Made by a program: the position numbers and the translations under genes
DNA from: Epiperipatus broadwayi
Taxonomy: Eukaryota; Onychophora; Udeonychophora; Euonychophora; Peripatidae
Reading direction: 5' to 3'
Length of the DNA: 64,000 bases
Assembly (NCBI GenBank): GCA_028023455.1
Contig: JAQFVV010013283.1
Span: 1 to 64,000, forward strand
In this document: piece by piece, positions 1 to 12,130 of the stretch
Numbering within the stretch: the first letter of the stretch is position 1
Layout of the letters: the number at the start of each line of letters is the position of its first letter
Notes under the pieces: generated by a model
What the model was told of the DNA's origin: nothing
Database searches by the model: none
What the model saw: only the letters and a program-made list of their open reading frames with translations

Positions 1-494
1 TGGGTATATTTCATATATATATATTGAAACAGTAAGATTCAAATTCGAATCTTAAGTTTCACCTTTTCTATCATCTCTCACCCACCATCTTTATCCTACC
101 AAAATTTAAACTTTTGGTATCGAATTGTGTTTGTAGCGGTATTAACAATATATAAACATCTGTCAAATTCTCCGTAAATGCGCACATACTTCGATAACAA
201 ATTTAAACAATCAATGAAAATATTTGATATAATTTCAAATTTCTCTTTTAGATATATAATGTTTATATAACTTTATCTATTTATTTTAAGTTATAAACTT
301 TCGTTCATTTATTTCTGATTTTCAAAAATCTTATTTTAAATAATAAATTTTGAAATTCGATTTTAATTTAAAGAAAAGTAGAAATAAATTATAAATCCCC
401 TTCATACTTGAAATTTTGCAAGTCATGATCGGTGAGAGATAATGGATTAATTAGAAAAAAATTCCTAAAAGTTTTAATTGTTACAAAATATTGT
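1..494. other. AT-rich sequence, nothing recognised
   Basis: Very A+T-rich sequence without a long reading frame, a clear repeat or an RNA-like fold. It lies downstream of the possible exon at 681-962 (-) and could be intron or intergenic DNA of the same locus; nothing in the sequence decides this. Confidence 0.5.
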
Positions 495-680
495 TTAGGT
501 GTAAAACAAATCTAAACAATAGGAAATGTAGCTTTCTGAATTAATTAAAAATCTTAAACTGCGACTAATGCATTCATTCTCCTCTGGGCAAATGGATTGA
601 TCTAAAAATAAAATAGATAAAAATAAAAGATAAGAAAAAGAAAGAAAGAAGGACTTTAAAAAATGAAATTGGTGCTTTAC

Positions 681-962
681 TCTTGCTTGGTTTTGAGGTT
701 TAGTGAATCCTGATCGAATTAGTATATTGTAAAATGATCGAGTAGAAAGCAACAAGGCTATTCTCCTCCAGAGATGGTCAATCCAATGCCTGAACCTCCA
801 CATGTGCCCTTCATAAATTGAATAAGGGGAATCTGCAATCAAGATAGATGGGGAGCTACTGCTGCTATCAAAATAAACACAATAACCTGAGTGCTGGGAA
901 AGGGAAGCTACTGCTATAAATGAAACGAACAATACGTGACTGACCTGGAACATGTAATTCAT
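681..962 (-). CDS. Possible first coding exon of a secreted protein
   Basis: The open frame starts with ATG at 962 and runs 155 codons without a stop, to 495, which is long for DNA this AT-rich. Residues about 8-21 are hydrophobic (HVLFVSFIAVASLS), like a signal peptide, followed by a serine run (FDSSSSSP) and a basic, aromatic stretch (MWRFRHWIDHLWRR). After codon 94 the minus strand reads GCAAGA|GTAAAG, a plausible phase-0 splice donor, and the peptide beyond it becomes low-complexity F/L/S-rich. I therefore favour an exon ending at 681. The ATG follows AAGGAG. I do not recognise the family; basic pairs (WRR) would fit a small secreted precursor, but that is inference. It could also be a chance frame. 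Tigger-like copy 1 begins 89 bp upstream of the start. Confidence 0.35.
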
Positions 963-1050
963 CTCCTTATGAAACAGGTACCTATACCCAAGGTCTTTAG
1001 AGTACTGTAAATTCTATTTACAAGCTATAGCTAACTATATAAATTATGTA

Positions 1051-1974
1051 CACCTGGGTCTCTTTTTATGTGGATTTATTTAATGCGATTTTGAAGTTAC
1101 GCGATTCACGTTTCTCCGGAAGTCGAACTCCGATAATGCGCTATTACCTTAAATAATAAATTTTGACATTCATCTTAGTAATTTCAATATTTTCAGTGCT
1201 TTATAATAGTAAGATTTTATGCAATAATGAAATTAAAATCATGATTTCCACATTTTATGTATACACACATTAAATTTTACAAGATTATAATGTAAATTTG
1301 TTCAAACATTGTGTGTGTTAATTTTGCATTTTAAATCACAGTCTGTTTTTGCTTTTTAAAAAAGAATGTAATCAATTATTCATCATTTAGTGTCTGCAAG
1401 TTTATTTTTAAAAGGTGAGTAATAGCAGTGGGCACAATTAAAATTGAAAATTAAAAAGTTGAAGACAAAAATAAGAATTTAATTTTTAGTTGTTAGATTA
1501 ATTACTAATTACATTGTCACCAGAAAACCATTAACACAACATGAGAGTGACATTGGCACTAGTTGTATTTCCTCTTGTGAAGAATCTGAATTTTTTACCA
1601 GTTTGCAAATGAACCTGGTTAACGGAAAATAGCAATAATAATTAAAACGTGTATAAAAATGTAAATTACTGTAAATTATGCATAAAAATATATTGTTTTG
1701 AATAAAATTAAATATTATAGTTAAAAAAAGTTTGTCTTGTATCAATTTTTTTTAAATTTGAAATTTTTTATTAGTCATATTTTATTTCCTTATTTTTTTT
1801 TTTTTGCACGAATTTTAAAGTAATTTTACATTGGTGCTTTGCTTTTACACGATTTTTGAAAAATCACAGTCCATATCCCCCCTTTTTCAAGGTAAGTTAC
1901 ATTTATTTTTGCGCGATTTTGTTTGCGCGTGTTTTCTGAGGAACCTATCTATCGTGTAAAACGAGACCCAGGTG
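1051..1974. mobile_element. Tigger/pogo-like DNA transposon copy 1 (non-autonomous)
   Basis: Ends are CACCTGGGTCTC at 1051 and its inverted form (GAGACCCAGGTG, with a base change inside) ending at 1974, flanked on both sides by TA, the pogo/Tigger/mariner target duplication. Subterminal sequence next to each end (TTTTTATGTGGATT; GTAAAACGAGACC) continues the inverted repeat loosely. The 924 bp body matches the copies at 13181-14616 and 16633-17577 along its length, including the segment CAGTTTGCAAATGAACC and a shared 3' part (ATATATTGTTTTGAATAAAA). No transposase frame survives here. Assignment to Tigger rests on the helix-turn-helix remnant kept in copy 2. Confidence 0.8.
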
Positions 1975-2097
1975 TACTTCTAAATTTACTTGTTGACATA
2001 TACTCTTTAAATCTTTGTAATAATTTAGCTTATCTAACTCTTGCCTATCTCTTGGGTATGTATTTCTACTTTTGCATTTTTTATGTTAATAATAGTA

Positions 2098-2200
2098 AGC
2101 ATTGGTGGTCAAGGGGTCAGCAACAGCTGCTTTACAAGCAGTTGTCCCGGGTTAGCAGGCTCACTTCCCAGCTGATGCTATGACACATGAGAAAAAAAAT
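2098..2200 (+). mobile_element. tRNA-Val-like SINE
   Basis: tRNA-like monomer with a D-arm/A-box region (TGGTCAAGGGGTCAGC), an anticodon-like stem CTGC/GCAG around loop TTTACAA (UAC at the anticodon place, valine-like), a decayed B box and the family tail ATGCTATGACACATGAG followed by A residues. Compared with the 57.8 kb copy the T-arm is mutated (GGCTCACTTCC for GGTTCGCTTCC). No clean target duplication was found. The small open frame at 1923-2183 crosses this SINE and is not a gene. Confidence 0.75.
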
Positions 2201-3778
2201 AACAGCATGCCTTTAAGATTTCTGATGGGACTCAGCCAATCTTTAAATGTAAATCATAATTAAAACGGTTGCCATCTTGTGTGACGACCGAATAATAAAT
2301 TTCTTTTCTATACTTATGTTGGCTGGTCAGCTCAGAAATCACCATAATTCTCTAATAAATAAATGATTACATGAAATAATGGATGCATGTCCTGCAAATC
2401 ATATTATTAATATTTTACTTACGTTAGATTATTTTGTTCCAATTACTTTCATATTAATCAACACGCATTCATTGTTTCACTTATTGTAAATGCAGGAGTC
2501 TACTATGTAGCAGGTGGCAGACATATTAGTTCTTAGAATAACCACCCCAACTTACAAATTCCCTTTTAAACCTGCTTTTTAGTTTTAAATAATAAAGTTA
2601 GTGTATTTCAATAAATCCACTAATTACATGTATTTGAAAGCGAAATAAGTTATTTATTAAATGTTGGTATTGTGAGACCAGTTGCAAATTTTAGATTAAT
2701 TCTTAAAAGTAAGCCCGATTTGATATTATATTAGATAGACATGTGTTACAGTTTAGAGATGCAATAATCCATCTTCGAGCCTTAGATATTCTGGATCAAC
2801 AGGAAATACTGGATCCTAGTCATCCTATATAAGTGGGCATAAAGAATGTCCCCATAGAACTGGACACCTGTCACACAGTCAGTGAGTAATTGTGGCACAG
2901 TCCCTTACAGTTGATGATGGTAATGAGACCTCTTTACCTTTTGGGCTTATGGCAAACACCAGCCCGTCACTTTAATTTCATCCATTGGCTCTGCAGTTTT
3001 AACATACTGCCACATTCGCATCGCAGTTCTAAATGTACCACGTGTTTCTTTGTCATTAATTTTATGACTCTGCCTCTACATTATCTGGCATGAATTTACT
3101 CTCAGATTAATGTCTGTCCATAATTAATTCTTTCTATAAGATAAATCTCATTTAATTAAATAAATATATATGTCCGCAGCCACTATTATTATTTCCTAAT
3201 TTAGATTCGCGTATTGCAAAAGACATTAAATTCCCAAAGGCATGATCTTGAAAATACTTATCCAATAATTCAGGTAGCTGGATTTTATTAATAAAATAAT
3301 TGTACTTCATTTGTAAATATAAAAGGTATCCGAATAATAATACCGCTATTAGAATGTTATAATTAAATAATTTCAAACCATACGTCTGCCGTCATATGTT
3401 TATTTGTTCGACATACATTCAGAGTACTATCTCCTCAATTATTTAAAATATATACATGTCTAAAATTAGTGTTATTAGATGTCTAACTCGAAAATAAAGT
3501 CTGTAAATCTCTCGCATCTCCCTGATCCCTGTGCCTAAAGGAATGTTTACTAATGTAGCATCGGATGTGTTGTTTCATAGTGTGTATTGTGGAACCGATA
3601 AACCATGTTCGAATTCAGTACTACTGGTAGTTCCCCTATTAATGGTGCTGCTCTTCCGTTTGGTGGTCGAATTCTGCACTATGTTAATGAAGCATACAAA
3701 TCTGACTGTTACAATATATATATATATTGCAATGGTCAGACTAACATTTACATCTTTCTCTATTTATTTACTAATATA
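2200..3778. other. AT-rich spacer with one GC-richer patch (2740-3090)
   Basis: Mostly AT-rich filler. The patch 2740-3090 is visibly less AT-rich and contains CACACAGTCAGTGAG and a TATATAAGTGGG stretch. I could not assign it to a family. The short frames at 2890-3093, 3152-3376 and 3531-3884 have no recognisable domain. Confidence 0.4.
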
Positions 3779-5265
3779 TAGGGTATATGAGCACAGACTT
3801 TCACAAGACCCACCACTCATCACTCTATCTCATATCACTGATACATTTGAACATATATATGTCAAAAAGATAAATAATCACTAATATCAGTATTTCATGC
3901 TAAACCAGCAATCATCAGTTGGTCCAGATTACCATCTCCACACATATATTCAATAAGTGCTCAGATATATATTAAGATAGCCAATCTTCATACTTTAATG
4001 GACAGGCTTCAATCCATTCCACATTACAATTCTTCAACCATCAATCCAATTGAAAATCTGATGATGAGATGCTCAAAGACCACCCTGAGGCTGAGATTCT
4101 TGTCACACTCATGTTGATCTAAAGTCAATCTGACTCCTCATGTACATGACACAATCCATTTAATACATATACATGATAATCTGGACCAACTGATGATTGC
4201 TGTTTTAGCATGAAATACATATATTGGTGATTATTTATCTTTTTGACATATATGTGTTCAAGTGTATCAGTGAATCCTATGAAAGTCTGTGCTCATATAT
4301 CCTATATATTACATATATTGACACAGGTATATAATAAGCCTGTATTTCATTTATTACATAGTAGAGATGTCTGCCCATCCCTTGTATACCTATTAAATGG
4401 ATTATGTCCTGCACATGAGGGGTCAGATTGACTTTAGGTCAACATGGATGTGACAAGAATCTCGGACGCAGGGTGACCTTTGAGCATTCCATCATCAGAT
4501 TTTCAATTGGATGGATGGTTGAAGAGTTGGAGTGTGGAATGGATTGAAGCCTGTCCATTAAAGTATGAAGATTGGCTATCTTAATATATATCTGAGCACT
4601 TACTGCATATATGTGTGGAGATGATAATCAGGACCAACTGATGATAGCTGGTTTAGCATGAAATATGTAAATAGGTGATTATTTATCTTTTTTGACATAT
4701 ATGTGTCCAAGTGTATCAGTGATATGAGATACAGTGGTGAGTGGTGGGCCATCTGAAAGTCTGTGCACATTTACCCTATATACTACATATATTGATACAG
4801 GTATATATAATAAGCATGTATTTCAATTATTACATAGTAGAGAGGCCATCCCTTGTATATGTATTAAATGGATTATGTCCTGTACAGGAGGGTTAGAGTG
4901 ACTTTAGGTCAACATGGGTGTAACAAAAATCTTGACCTCAGGGGGGCCTTTAAGCATTCCACCATCAGATATACAATTGGATGGATGGTTGAAGAGTTTG
5001 AGTGTGGAATCTTAACATATATCTGAACACTTATTGCATATATGTGTGGAGATGATAATCTGGACCAACTGATGATTGCTGGTTTAGCATATATTGATTA
5101 TTTATCTTTTCGACATATATGTGTTCAAGTGAATCAGTGATATGAGATAAAGTGGTGAGTGGTGGGTCATGTGAAAGTCTGTTCTCATATACCCTATATA
5201 TTACATATATTGATACAGGTATATAATAAGTCTGTATTTCAGTTATTCTATTTATTTACATAAAT
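3779..5265. repeat. Foldback repeat cluster: one inverted and two direct copies
   Basis: The block contains a repeat whose landmarks are CAGTTGGTCCAGAT, TGATTATTTATCTTT(T), a short-hairpin CTGTATTTC segment and AGCACAGACTTTCA. One copy (3779 to about 4165) runs in reverse orientation. It is followed by a reverse-complement end (about 4170-4310) and two direct copies in the other orientation (about 4310-4850 and 4850-5265; the second has an internal deletion). A transcript would fold into a long hairpin. Related copies lie at 10797, 25461, 28116, 44575 and 59640. In the best copies the end nearest AGACTTTCA reads, on one strand, GAGTTCGAATCCC, a good tRNA B box, so the family may be a tRNA-headed SINE that tends to form inverted dimers. 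No coding capacity. Confidence 0.8.
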
Positions 5266-6644
5266 TACATAGACGTCACATGGTTTTAAGCATCATGAAA
5301 TAAACCAACATATACATATATTTAAAACAATATTTTTATTTTACCAAAGAATGATGATTACCACATAAATCCCTATTTGTAATGCCAGGCTGGATCACAA
5401 AGAACACATGTTATCTCAATAAATAAGAGTAGATCACCCAACCTTACATTTAAAGAAATTAAAAAATTATGCAACAATAGTTTGATTACAAATATAATTA
5501 ATTGATATACAATTTATTTTCTTTTAAAAAATCCCTTTAATCTATATACAATATTATCTTATCCTATATGCATGCAAAAAGATAATTATTACAGATGCAT
5601 GTTCAAGATTTCATTGCTAACTTTAATTTTTATCTTCATTTACATTATAATATTTATATAGTTATAAGTAATAGAATACATCCACCACTGTATGAACCCA
5701 CAAATGTAAAATATTTCTTTGACTTAACAAGTTTTCTTGTACTAACACATACATATATTTTATATGGGATAGACGTCAATACTATTTTTATATAACACTA
5801 GCTATGGGAATCGCATTTTGGTCCTATTCTAATTTAATAAAACATCTTTACATAACTATAACTATTAGAGTGGCCTTTTAGGTCCTACTCTAATTCAATA
5901 TAACTACAATTTATACAGGAATGGCTCATTCTGAGACCGATATCCAATTTATTATAACTAGATAAAAATGCATTCTATCATGGATGCGAATATACATGCA
6001 CGATTTAACAGTGAACAAATGACAGCATATATACAATGTTAATTGATTTACCTAAAATTTAATTCTCAGTAATCAAATATAGCATTTATTGCAAATAAAT
6101 GAACATGATTGATATAATTACTTCATTAACTATGATTATTTAAGACTTGGACTATTTATGCGTGAATGCCGCATTTGATAATTTCATTATTTCTTCATTC
6201 CTTCTTTTTAAAGTAATAATTTGTATAAAGTAATATATACCTATATTTAAATTTCGAAACTTTAAGAATTAAAAAAAACTTCATATCAATTAAAAATGAT
6301 GCACAGTTTTAAAAATAAATTATTCTTGTTGACAAAATTTATTTAGTTTTTTATTTTGATTAAATATATTTATTAGGATTTTTTTCCTCATAAAAAAAAT
6401 CACAATAATAAAACAATAGTACATTAATTAAATAAAGTGATGAAAATAGTTCAATTATAAAAATTTGCAAAGAAATCTTATATAATTATTTTACAAAATC
6501 CCGCGTTTTTCATGAATTCAATCGTCTGATTTTTTTTTTTGTTTGTTTTGTTTCCATAATTATTGTTTTATTTATTTATTCATTGATTTTTAAAAAAAGA
6601 GAAAAAATATATATATTTGCAACTCATTCAGGAGATATATATAT
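5266..6644. other. AT-rich spacer, nothing recognised
   Basis: AT-rich filler with T-runs (6529-6540) and no supported gene. The 66-codon frame at 5595-5795 is low complexity. Two short lines around 5810-5900 are imperfect repeats of each other (GGTCCTA(T/C)TCTAAT). Confidence 0.5.
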
Positions 6645-6737
6645 ATTTTTTCTCATGTGTCATAGCATCGGCCGGGAAGCGAACCCGCTAATCCCGGACA
6701 ACTGCTTAAAAGGCGGCTGTGCTGACTTCTCGACCAC
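6645..6737 (-). mobile_element. tRNA-Val-like SINE (reverse)
   Basis: On the minus strand it reads through the tRNA-like head (GGTCGAGAAGTCAGCACAGC), a CCCGGGATTAG-type variable region, a good B box and T-arm (GGGTTCGCTTCCCGGCC), then the family end GATGCTATGACACATGAG and an A-rich tail. The short frame at 6653-6880 overlapping it is a shadow. No target duplication is evident. Confidence 0.8.
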
Positions 6738-7337
6738 AAAAAGAATTTAATCAACATACCAATGGAGATTTGTATTGTTATGAAAGAATAGAACAACATC
6801 ATAGAATCTTTTTTCTCTCTTGGATAATATAAAGTAGTGAAAGTAATTATTATACTTACTCCACTTGAAATTCTCTCCATATGAAAAGGAAGCGAAATAT
6901 TTTAAATGTGCGTTCTACAAACTGAACCTTGTGCAAGAATTAAATACCGGCATTGACTAAATAAATTTAACTGGAAGATTTTATGTGCCATAAAAGAAAG
7001 AAATTTAAAAAGGAAAAGAAACTGTAAGTTAATTCTTTGTTTTATTTTATACATAATGTCATTTATGTTTTTTTTTTTTTATATAAATAAAGAAACTTCA
7101 CAAGTCTAAAAACTGATTCCCAACGTTATGCCTACATAATATTCTTGAACTTTATTTACTTTTACAAAAAAAATAATTTTGTTTTATCTGTTGAATTATA
7201 ATTAGTATAATATTTTATTATTGTAATAGTATATTAAATGTTAAGTATGTACAAGATTTTTCTTTATGATATATTTAAAGCAGCCAGACAAATGATTTAT
7301 TAGATGATTGATTATTGTAATAGTTAATAATAATATG

Positions 7338-8589
7338 AGGTTGTCGTCGATGAGCAACCATATCCCACTGGATGGCGCAGTTATCACGCTTAAACTATAA
7401 AATATGATCATTCACGGGCGTTAATTATAATCATTTTGATGTGTTTTTTGTAATGCGAAAATAAAAACAAAAGAAAATCGTCTTTTTTAAATATTATTTA
7501 ATTTTAAATATTATTTTTTATTAACTTATACAAATTAAATGATAATAATAAATGTAAAATAAAATAAACAAATTACAATTTGATTCGTCTTTTTTAGTTT
7601 TCTTTTTATTAGAAAAATCAATTTTCTATCGGAGATTTTTTTACTGGGGTTACGGCTTTTTTTTTTTTGTTGTTTACCGCTATTTTTTATTTCAAATAGA
7701 ATGACAACTAAAAGTAAAAGTTGTTACGGTTAGGTTTAGGGTTAGTTTTAGGCTTAGCTTTAGGGTTAGTTTAGGGTTAGGTTTAGGGTTAGTTTTAGGA
7801 TTAGGTTTACGGTTAGTGTTCTGTTGTTTGTAATGCTAAAATAAAAAATATCAAAATCGTATTTTTGTAAATATTTTTTTTTACTAACATCTATAAAATA
7901 AATGATAACAATAAACGTAAACTATATTCAACAAAGTATAACAGTAGTCGGAGAAAAGAAAGAAACTAAAACTTTTTCAAACAATGACAAATATATATAT
8001 AATGTTTATAATATATGCTTTTTATGACATTTAAAAAAACAGTGTACAATTGTACTTTACTTACAGGATATTTTTGTGTTAACGCTCTTTTTTATTTCAA
8101 AAATATACTCACGGTACAATCTTAAAATGTCTCATGGAAATGTTACGAACAATACGTTACTTGACGCGTTACCTAATTCCAATTCACTTTATACATATAT
8201 CTCGTCAACATTTACTACTTAAAACTTCAATACACTACAATGTAAAAAGTCTGTTAATTATTACTTTACAAAATCTGAACATTTCAATACTTTAAAATAA
8301 AAAAAAATCCAATGAAAATAACATTTCCATCCAATTCAAAAAACACACCCTCTCCCCAAGCCGTAACCATTTTATAAACTGTGCGAATTTGGAAAATGTA
8401 TTTGCTGTGTAAACATACATGGTGTACTGCGACATGACATAGCGGCCTGCAATCTGTAATACAACAAAAAAGTTGTATTATAGAAAATGCGGGTTCGAAC
8501 GTGTCGGCCACGGAAACGGCATTTTTATGTGTTTTAGCGCGAAAACAGCGCCATCCAGTGGGATATGGTGGTTCGTCGGACGACAACCT
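7338..8589. mobile_element. 1252 bp TIR element, non-autonomous DNA transposon
   Basis: The ends are long terminal inverted repeats: AGGTTGTCGTC at 7338 and its complement ending at 8589, continuing inward about 60 bp with the shared core CATATCCCACTGGATGGCGC. Immediately outside both ends is the 6 bp duplication AATATG (7332-7337 and 8590-8595), as expected for a cut-and-paste insertion. The interior has a degenerate telomere-like run (about 7728-7820) and a 100-codon minus-strand frame (8284-8586) that starts inside the right TIR and shows no transposase motif, so it is probably non-autonomous. A 6 bp duplication is unusual among common superfamilies (Dada-type elements make 6-7 bp), so I leave the superfamily open. 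Confidence 0.8.
7728..7820 (+). repeat. Degenerate telomere-like (TTTAGGGTTAGG) repeat
   Basis: About 90 bp made of GGTTAGG, TTTAGGG and variants (TTTTAGG, TTTACGG). It lies wholly inside the TIR element at 7338-8589, so it is part of that element rather than a telomere or fusion point. Confidence 0.8.
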
Positions 8590-8595
8590 AATATG

Positions 8596-10156
8596 AAAAT
8601 GAAAGATCTTGGAGCTTATGTTTTATTAATTGTTTAATACTTTGTGGACATATTGTAAAGGTGAATTTAGAGTTATTAATTGAATATGAGATTTCAAACT
8701 AAGTAAAATTGATTAAAAGGTACACATAAATTTGTGTGAGTATGTGAGAAAATGGTCGGTATAGAGGTAAATAGATATTTACTGATTTATATTAAATATA
8801 TGCCTTTGGAAATGAAATAAATATTTATATGTATAATTAGAATATGGCCTTATTTAAAAAAGAGTAACAAATATAGAGAAAGTGTTGAATGATAATAGTA
8901 ATTTGAATTTTTTTTTTAATGATTGATGTTGTATTGCTAATGTGATATAGTATAAGAATGAGATCTCGTTGATTATCTTAATCTTAACATTAAAAGAAAA
9001 AAATAGCATATACTCTGGTATTATGCCAGTTTTTATATAGATATCCATTTGTATAATTGTTTATAGCCAGTCCTAATATTATGATTTAAGAAAAGAGGAA
9101 ATCATATATATATATATAGTAGTATAATCCACATCTTTTAATAATATAATATCAAAAAAAAAAAAAACATATTCAAATAACATACTTACTGATTTCTTAA
9201 GATGATGATTTATATTTATTTCCCTATTTTATTTATAGGCTAACTAATTTTAAATGTAAATGAGTTGAATATACATATTTATGTACTAATGAGAGATTTA
9301 TATATGATATTGTTTTAGTAATTAGTGTATTCTTATAATGCTTGCTATTAATATCTTCAAGATATTAAATTTTCTACTTTATTAGTGGCTTTTGATATAT
9401 ATATTTGGCAATATTAATAAAATGATCATGATAAAATAAATATAGTAAAACAGTATTTTGCTATTGAATATTGAGTGATAAAGAAATAATACTTCCAAAG
9501 ATATAGTATTTTAATTTATGAACATACCCATGTTTTATATATCAGAATTATAAGACTAACCGATTGCCTTATTGTCAATTTAAATAATTAACAAGATATA
9601 TAATATATCAAATCAATTTAGCTCATTATTTAGTTTACTGTACAACATGGAGGTTAACCTGCGTGTAATTATATAATAGAGATTTATTTTTGTGGTAAGC
9701 AGTTGTGAAAAGAGATCAAATTAATAAACTTGTTAATATATATATAACTTTCTCTTGTAATTTGTTTCATTGATAGTTTATTATTTCAAGGCTTAGGGTA
9801 AATCATGAACTCCTAACATATGCTGGATATAAAAGTTTCTCTGTGTAATGGTGATTAATAGTTTAAGTTAATCATAATAAGTCCAAAATTACAACATTTC
9901 AGTATTGAATAAATAATAAAGATAACATGGAATAAATTGTATTCTATGCTCTTATAGAACCTGGTGACATCTATTTAAATTAATTAAAAAAGAAAATTGT
10001 AATGATATGGTAAATGACACCTTATATTTAGATCTGATCATTACAATATACTATAAATCTTATTTTCAGGAACCATGTTAAATAAAATAAAAAATAAACT
10101 ACTGACATTTACACAAATTGGGTAAAATAGTAATCATATAATTGTTGATCAGTATT
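8596..10156. other. AT-rich spacer, nothing recognised
   Basis: Long AT-rich stretch with TA-rich simple sequence and several A or T runs; no frame over 64 codons and no clear family repeat. Confidence 0.5.
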
Positions 10157-10268
10157 GGCTTAAATTGTGGTGTTTTTATATTCATTTGTATGAGGAAATT
10201 TTTTTGGTTTGATCTATATGAGTAACCTCATACAAATGAATACAAAAAACACCACCAAAATTTAAGCC
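10157..10268. repeat. Short palindromic hairpin (MITE-like)
   Basis: Left arm 10157-10195 begins GGCTTAAATTGTGGTG. Right arm 10226-10268 is its near-perfect inverse, ending AATTTAAGCC. A loop of about 30 bp separates them. Foldback MITE or inverted duplication; no coding capacity. Confidence 0.8.
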
Positions 10269-10796
10269 AAATTGTGATACAATCATAATCTTTGCAACAA
10301 CCATGTAATTACTATTTTAACTAGTTAAGGACAAGTTCTATCCTGTCAAAATGTCATTACTTTACTTTTTGTTTATTCTATTTGACATGGATGCTAAACA
10401 TGACTTATAAAACATCTTTTGCCAATGAAAACATTTATTTCGATATGTACATATCATTATAAAAAATATTTGCTTATGAAAATATTTGAGAAGCTGTAAT
10501 ACATTGAACTTTCACATGTATAAAATATTCATGCCTGATTTATTTCCCTTATTTAAATCAAGGAATTAGCTACGAGGAATTCCACGTTTGGCTTATAGGT
10601 GTTCAGACGAAAAAATGCTATTGCTAAAAAATATAATTTCAGTTTTACAATCCAGTTTTAAATTGGTTGCTTGCTTAATTACATCCTAATTGAATTCTAA
10701 ATAAATAAATACATTTAAAATTCATTAAAAATTCCAATGTTCGTATCCTATATTTAAATACAAATGGAGTGTATATACTTTTAAACTAGATGTAAT

Positions 10797-10968
10797 TAGA
10801 GGGAATTTGGACCCAGATTTTCAAGCTTTCTTTAGTCATCCACTGTATCTTATACAAGCAATACACACATCCACATAATGTAAAAAAGATAAACGATCTC
10901 CAATGTTGGTATTTCATGCTGAGACAGCACTCATCATCGGTCTGGATCATCATTTATATCTATAACCC
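10797..10968 (-). repeat. Foldback family, single half-copy
   Basis: Carries the family landmarks in order: AGATTTTCAAGCT, TATCCACTGTATC-like text, GATACACA-like text, AAAAGATAAACGATCTCCAAT, TTTCATGCTGA and the CATCATCGGTCTGGATCA variant of the CAGTTGGTCCAGATCA core. Unlike most copies it has no inverted partner. Confidence 0.7.
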
Positions 10969-11987
10969 CGTGAAACTCTTGCTGTTATTGCATAACTTTT
11001 TGAGAGACATTTATTTACTGGTCAACATATGTGAGAAACTATAATCCCTTATACTTCACATATATAAAATATTTGCATCTGATTTACCTTTTTTATTTTA
11101 AATAGAGAATAAGCTAAAAGTAGTTCCCTTTTTATCTTCCAGGATTCAGACAAATAAATGCCTCTGCATAATGTGATTCTAGTTTGCCAGCCCAGTTTTT
11201 AATTGATTGTTTACTTATTTATATTATATTTTAGCTTTTGATGTTTATATCATAAGAATATTCCTACTGTGAGTACAGTGTGCCAATGTAAATCAAACTA
11301 ATGCATATACATATTAAATTAAATATTTTTATAAATCTATTATGATGGAAACAATAGTAATTGAGGGATTATATTCACGAAGCCAATCAGAAGTAACTTT
11401 ACCTTTGATGCTTAACAAACTATCAATTACTAATTGACAGTCCTCAGACTAACCAAGTTTTTTCTAGTAATCTGTTAATTCTTCTATCAACTTGATTTAA
11501 AAGTAAAAGTGGATCTCCTTTTTCATCTATTTAAACTCATGACAAAGAGCTAAAACAATTGTTTAGCCTCAAGGCTGTCAATTTGTAATTGATGATTTTC
11601 TAGCAACATCAAAAGTAAATTTATCTCTGGTTATTTACATAGATATAATTCCTCAATTTTCATTGTTGTATATATAATAAATATAACAGGAATTAATTAT
11701 TACATAGTCTTTCAATCCACGGAAGTACTTTTGGTTAATTTCTTAACCCTGCCATTAAATTAAAAAAAACACAATAGAAACAAAACCCTTTTTTAAATTT
11801 AACAGCAGTTGAGGAGGGTTAAAGAATTAACAGAAAGTATGTCTGCAGATTGAAAGACTGTATATAGTAGTTAATTACTGTTATATTATTTTTATTGTTA
11901 TTACAATAGTTTTTAATTAATGGATATTTTATATATATATGAAAATAAAATTACTGTTAACACTAACTGAAATAATTACACAAATAT
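10969..11987. other. AT-rich spacer
   Basis: AT-rich filler. A loose inverted pair surrounds 11700-11860 (TTTCAATCC.CGGAAGTACTTT versus AAAGTATGTC.GCAGATTGAAAG), which suggests another decayed foldback insertion. No gene seen. Confidence 0.4.
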
Positions 11988-12130
11988 ATAAATCATTATA
12001 CAATTACAAATATCCATCTCAATAATACCGAACTTCAAAATGATACCACTTTGAAGTTCATTATTATTGAGATATAGACTATTAAACAGAGGGCGTTACT
12101 GGATATTTGTAATTGTATAATGGTTTATAT
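11988..12130. repeat. Palindromic MITE-like hairpin
   Basis: Outer arms ATTATACAATTACAAATATCC / GGATATTTGTAATTGTATAAT and inner arms TCTCAATAAT / ATTATTGAGA with AACTTCAAA / TTTGAAGTT fold into one stem of roughly 60 bp with a small asymmetric insertion (TATAGACTATTAAACAGAGG). The hairpin sits in TA-rich DNA, so a TA target duplication is possible but cannot be proven. Confidence 0.75.

Noticed and set aside
7728-7820. Telomere-like repeats as a chromosome end or fusion site
   Set aside because: Degenerate and enclosed within the TIR element at 7338-8589.
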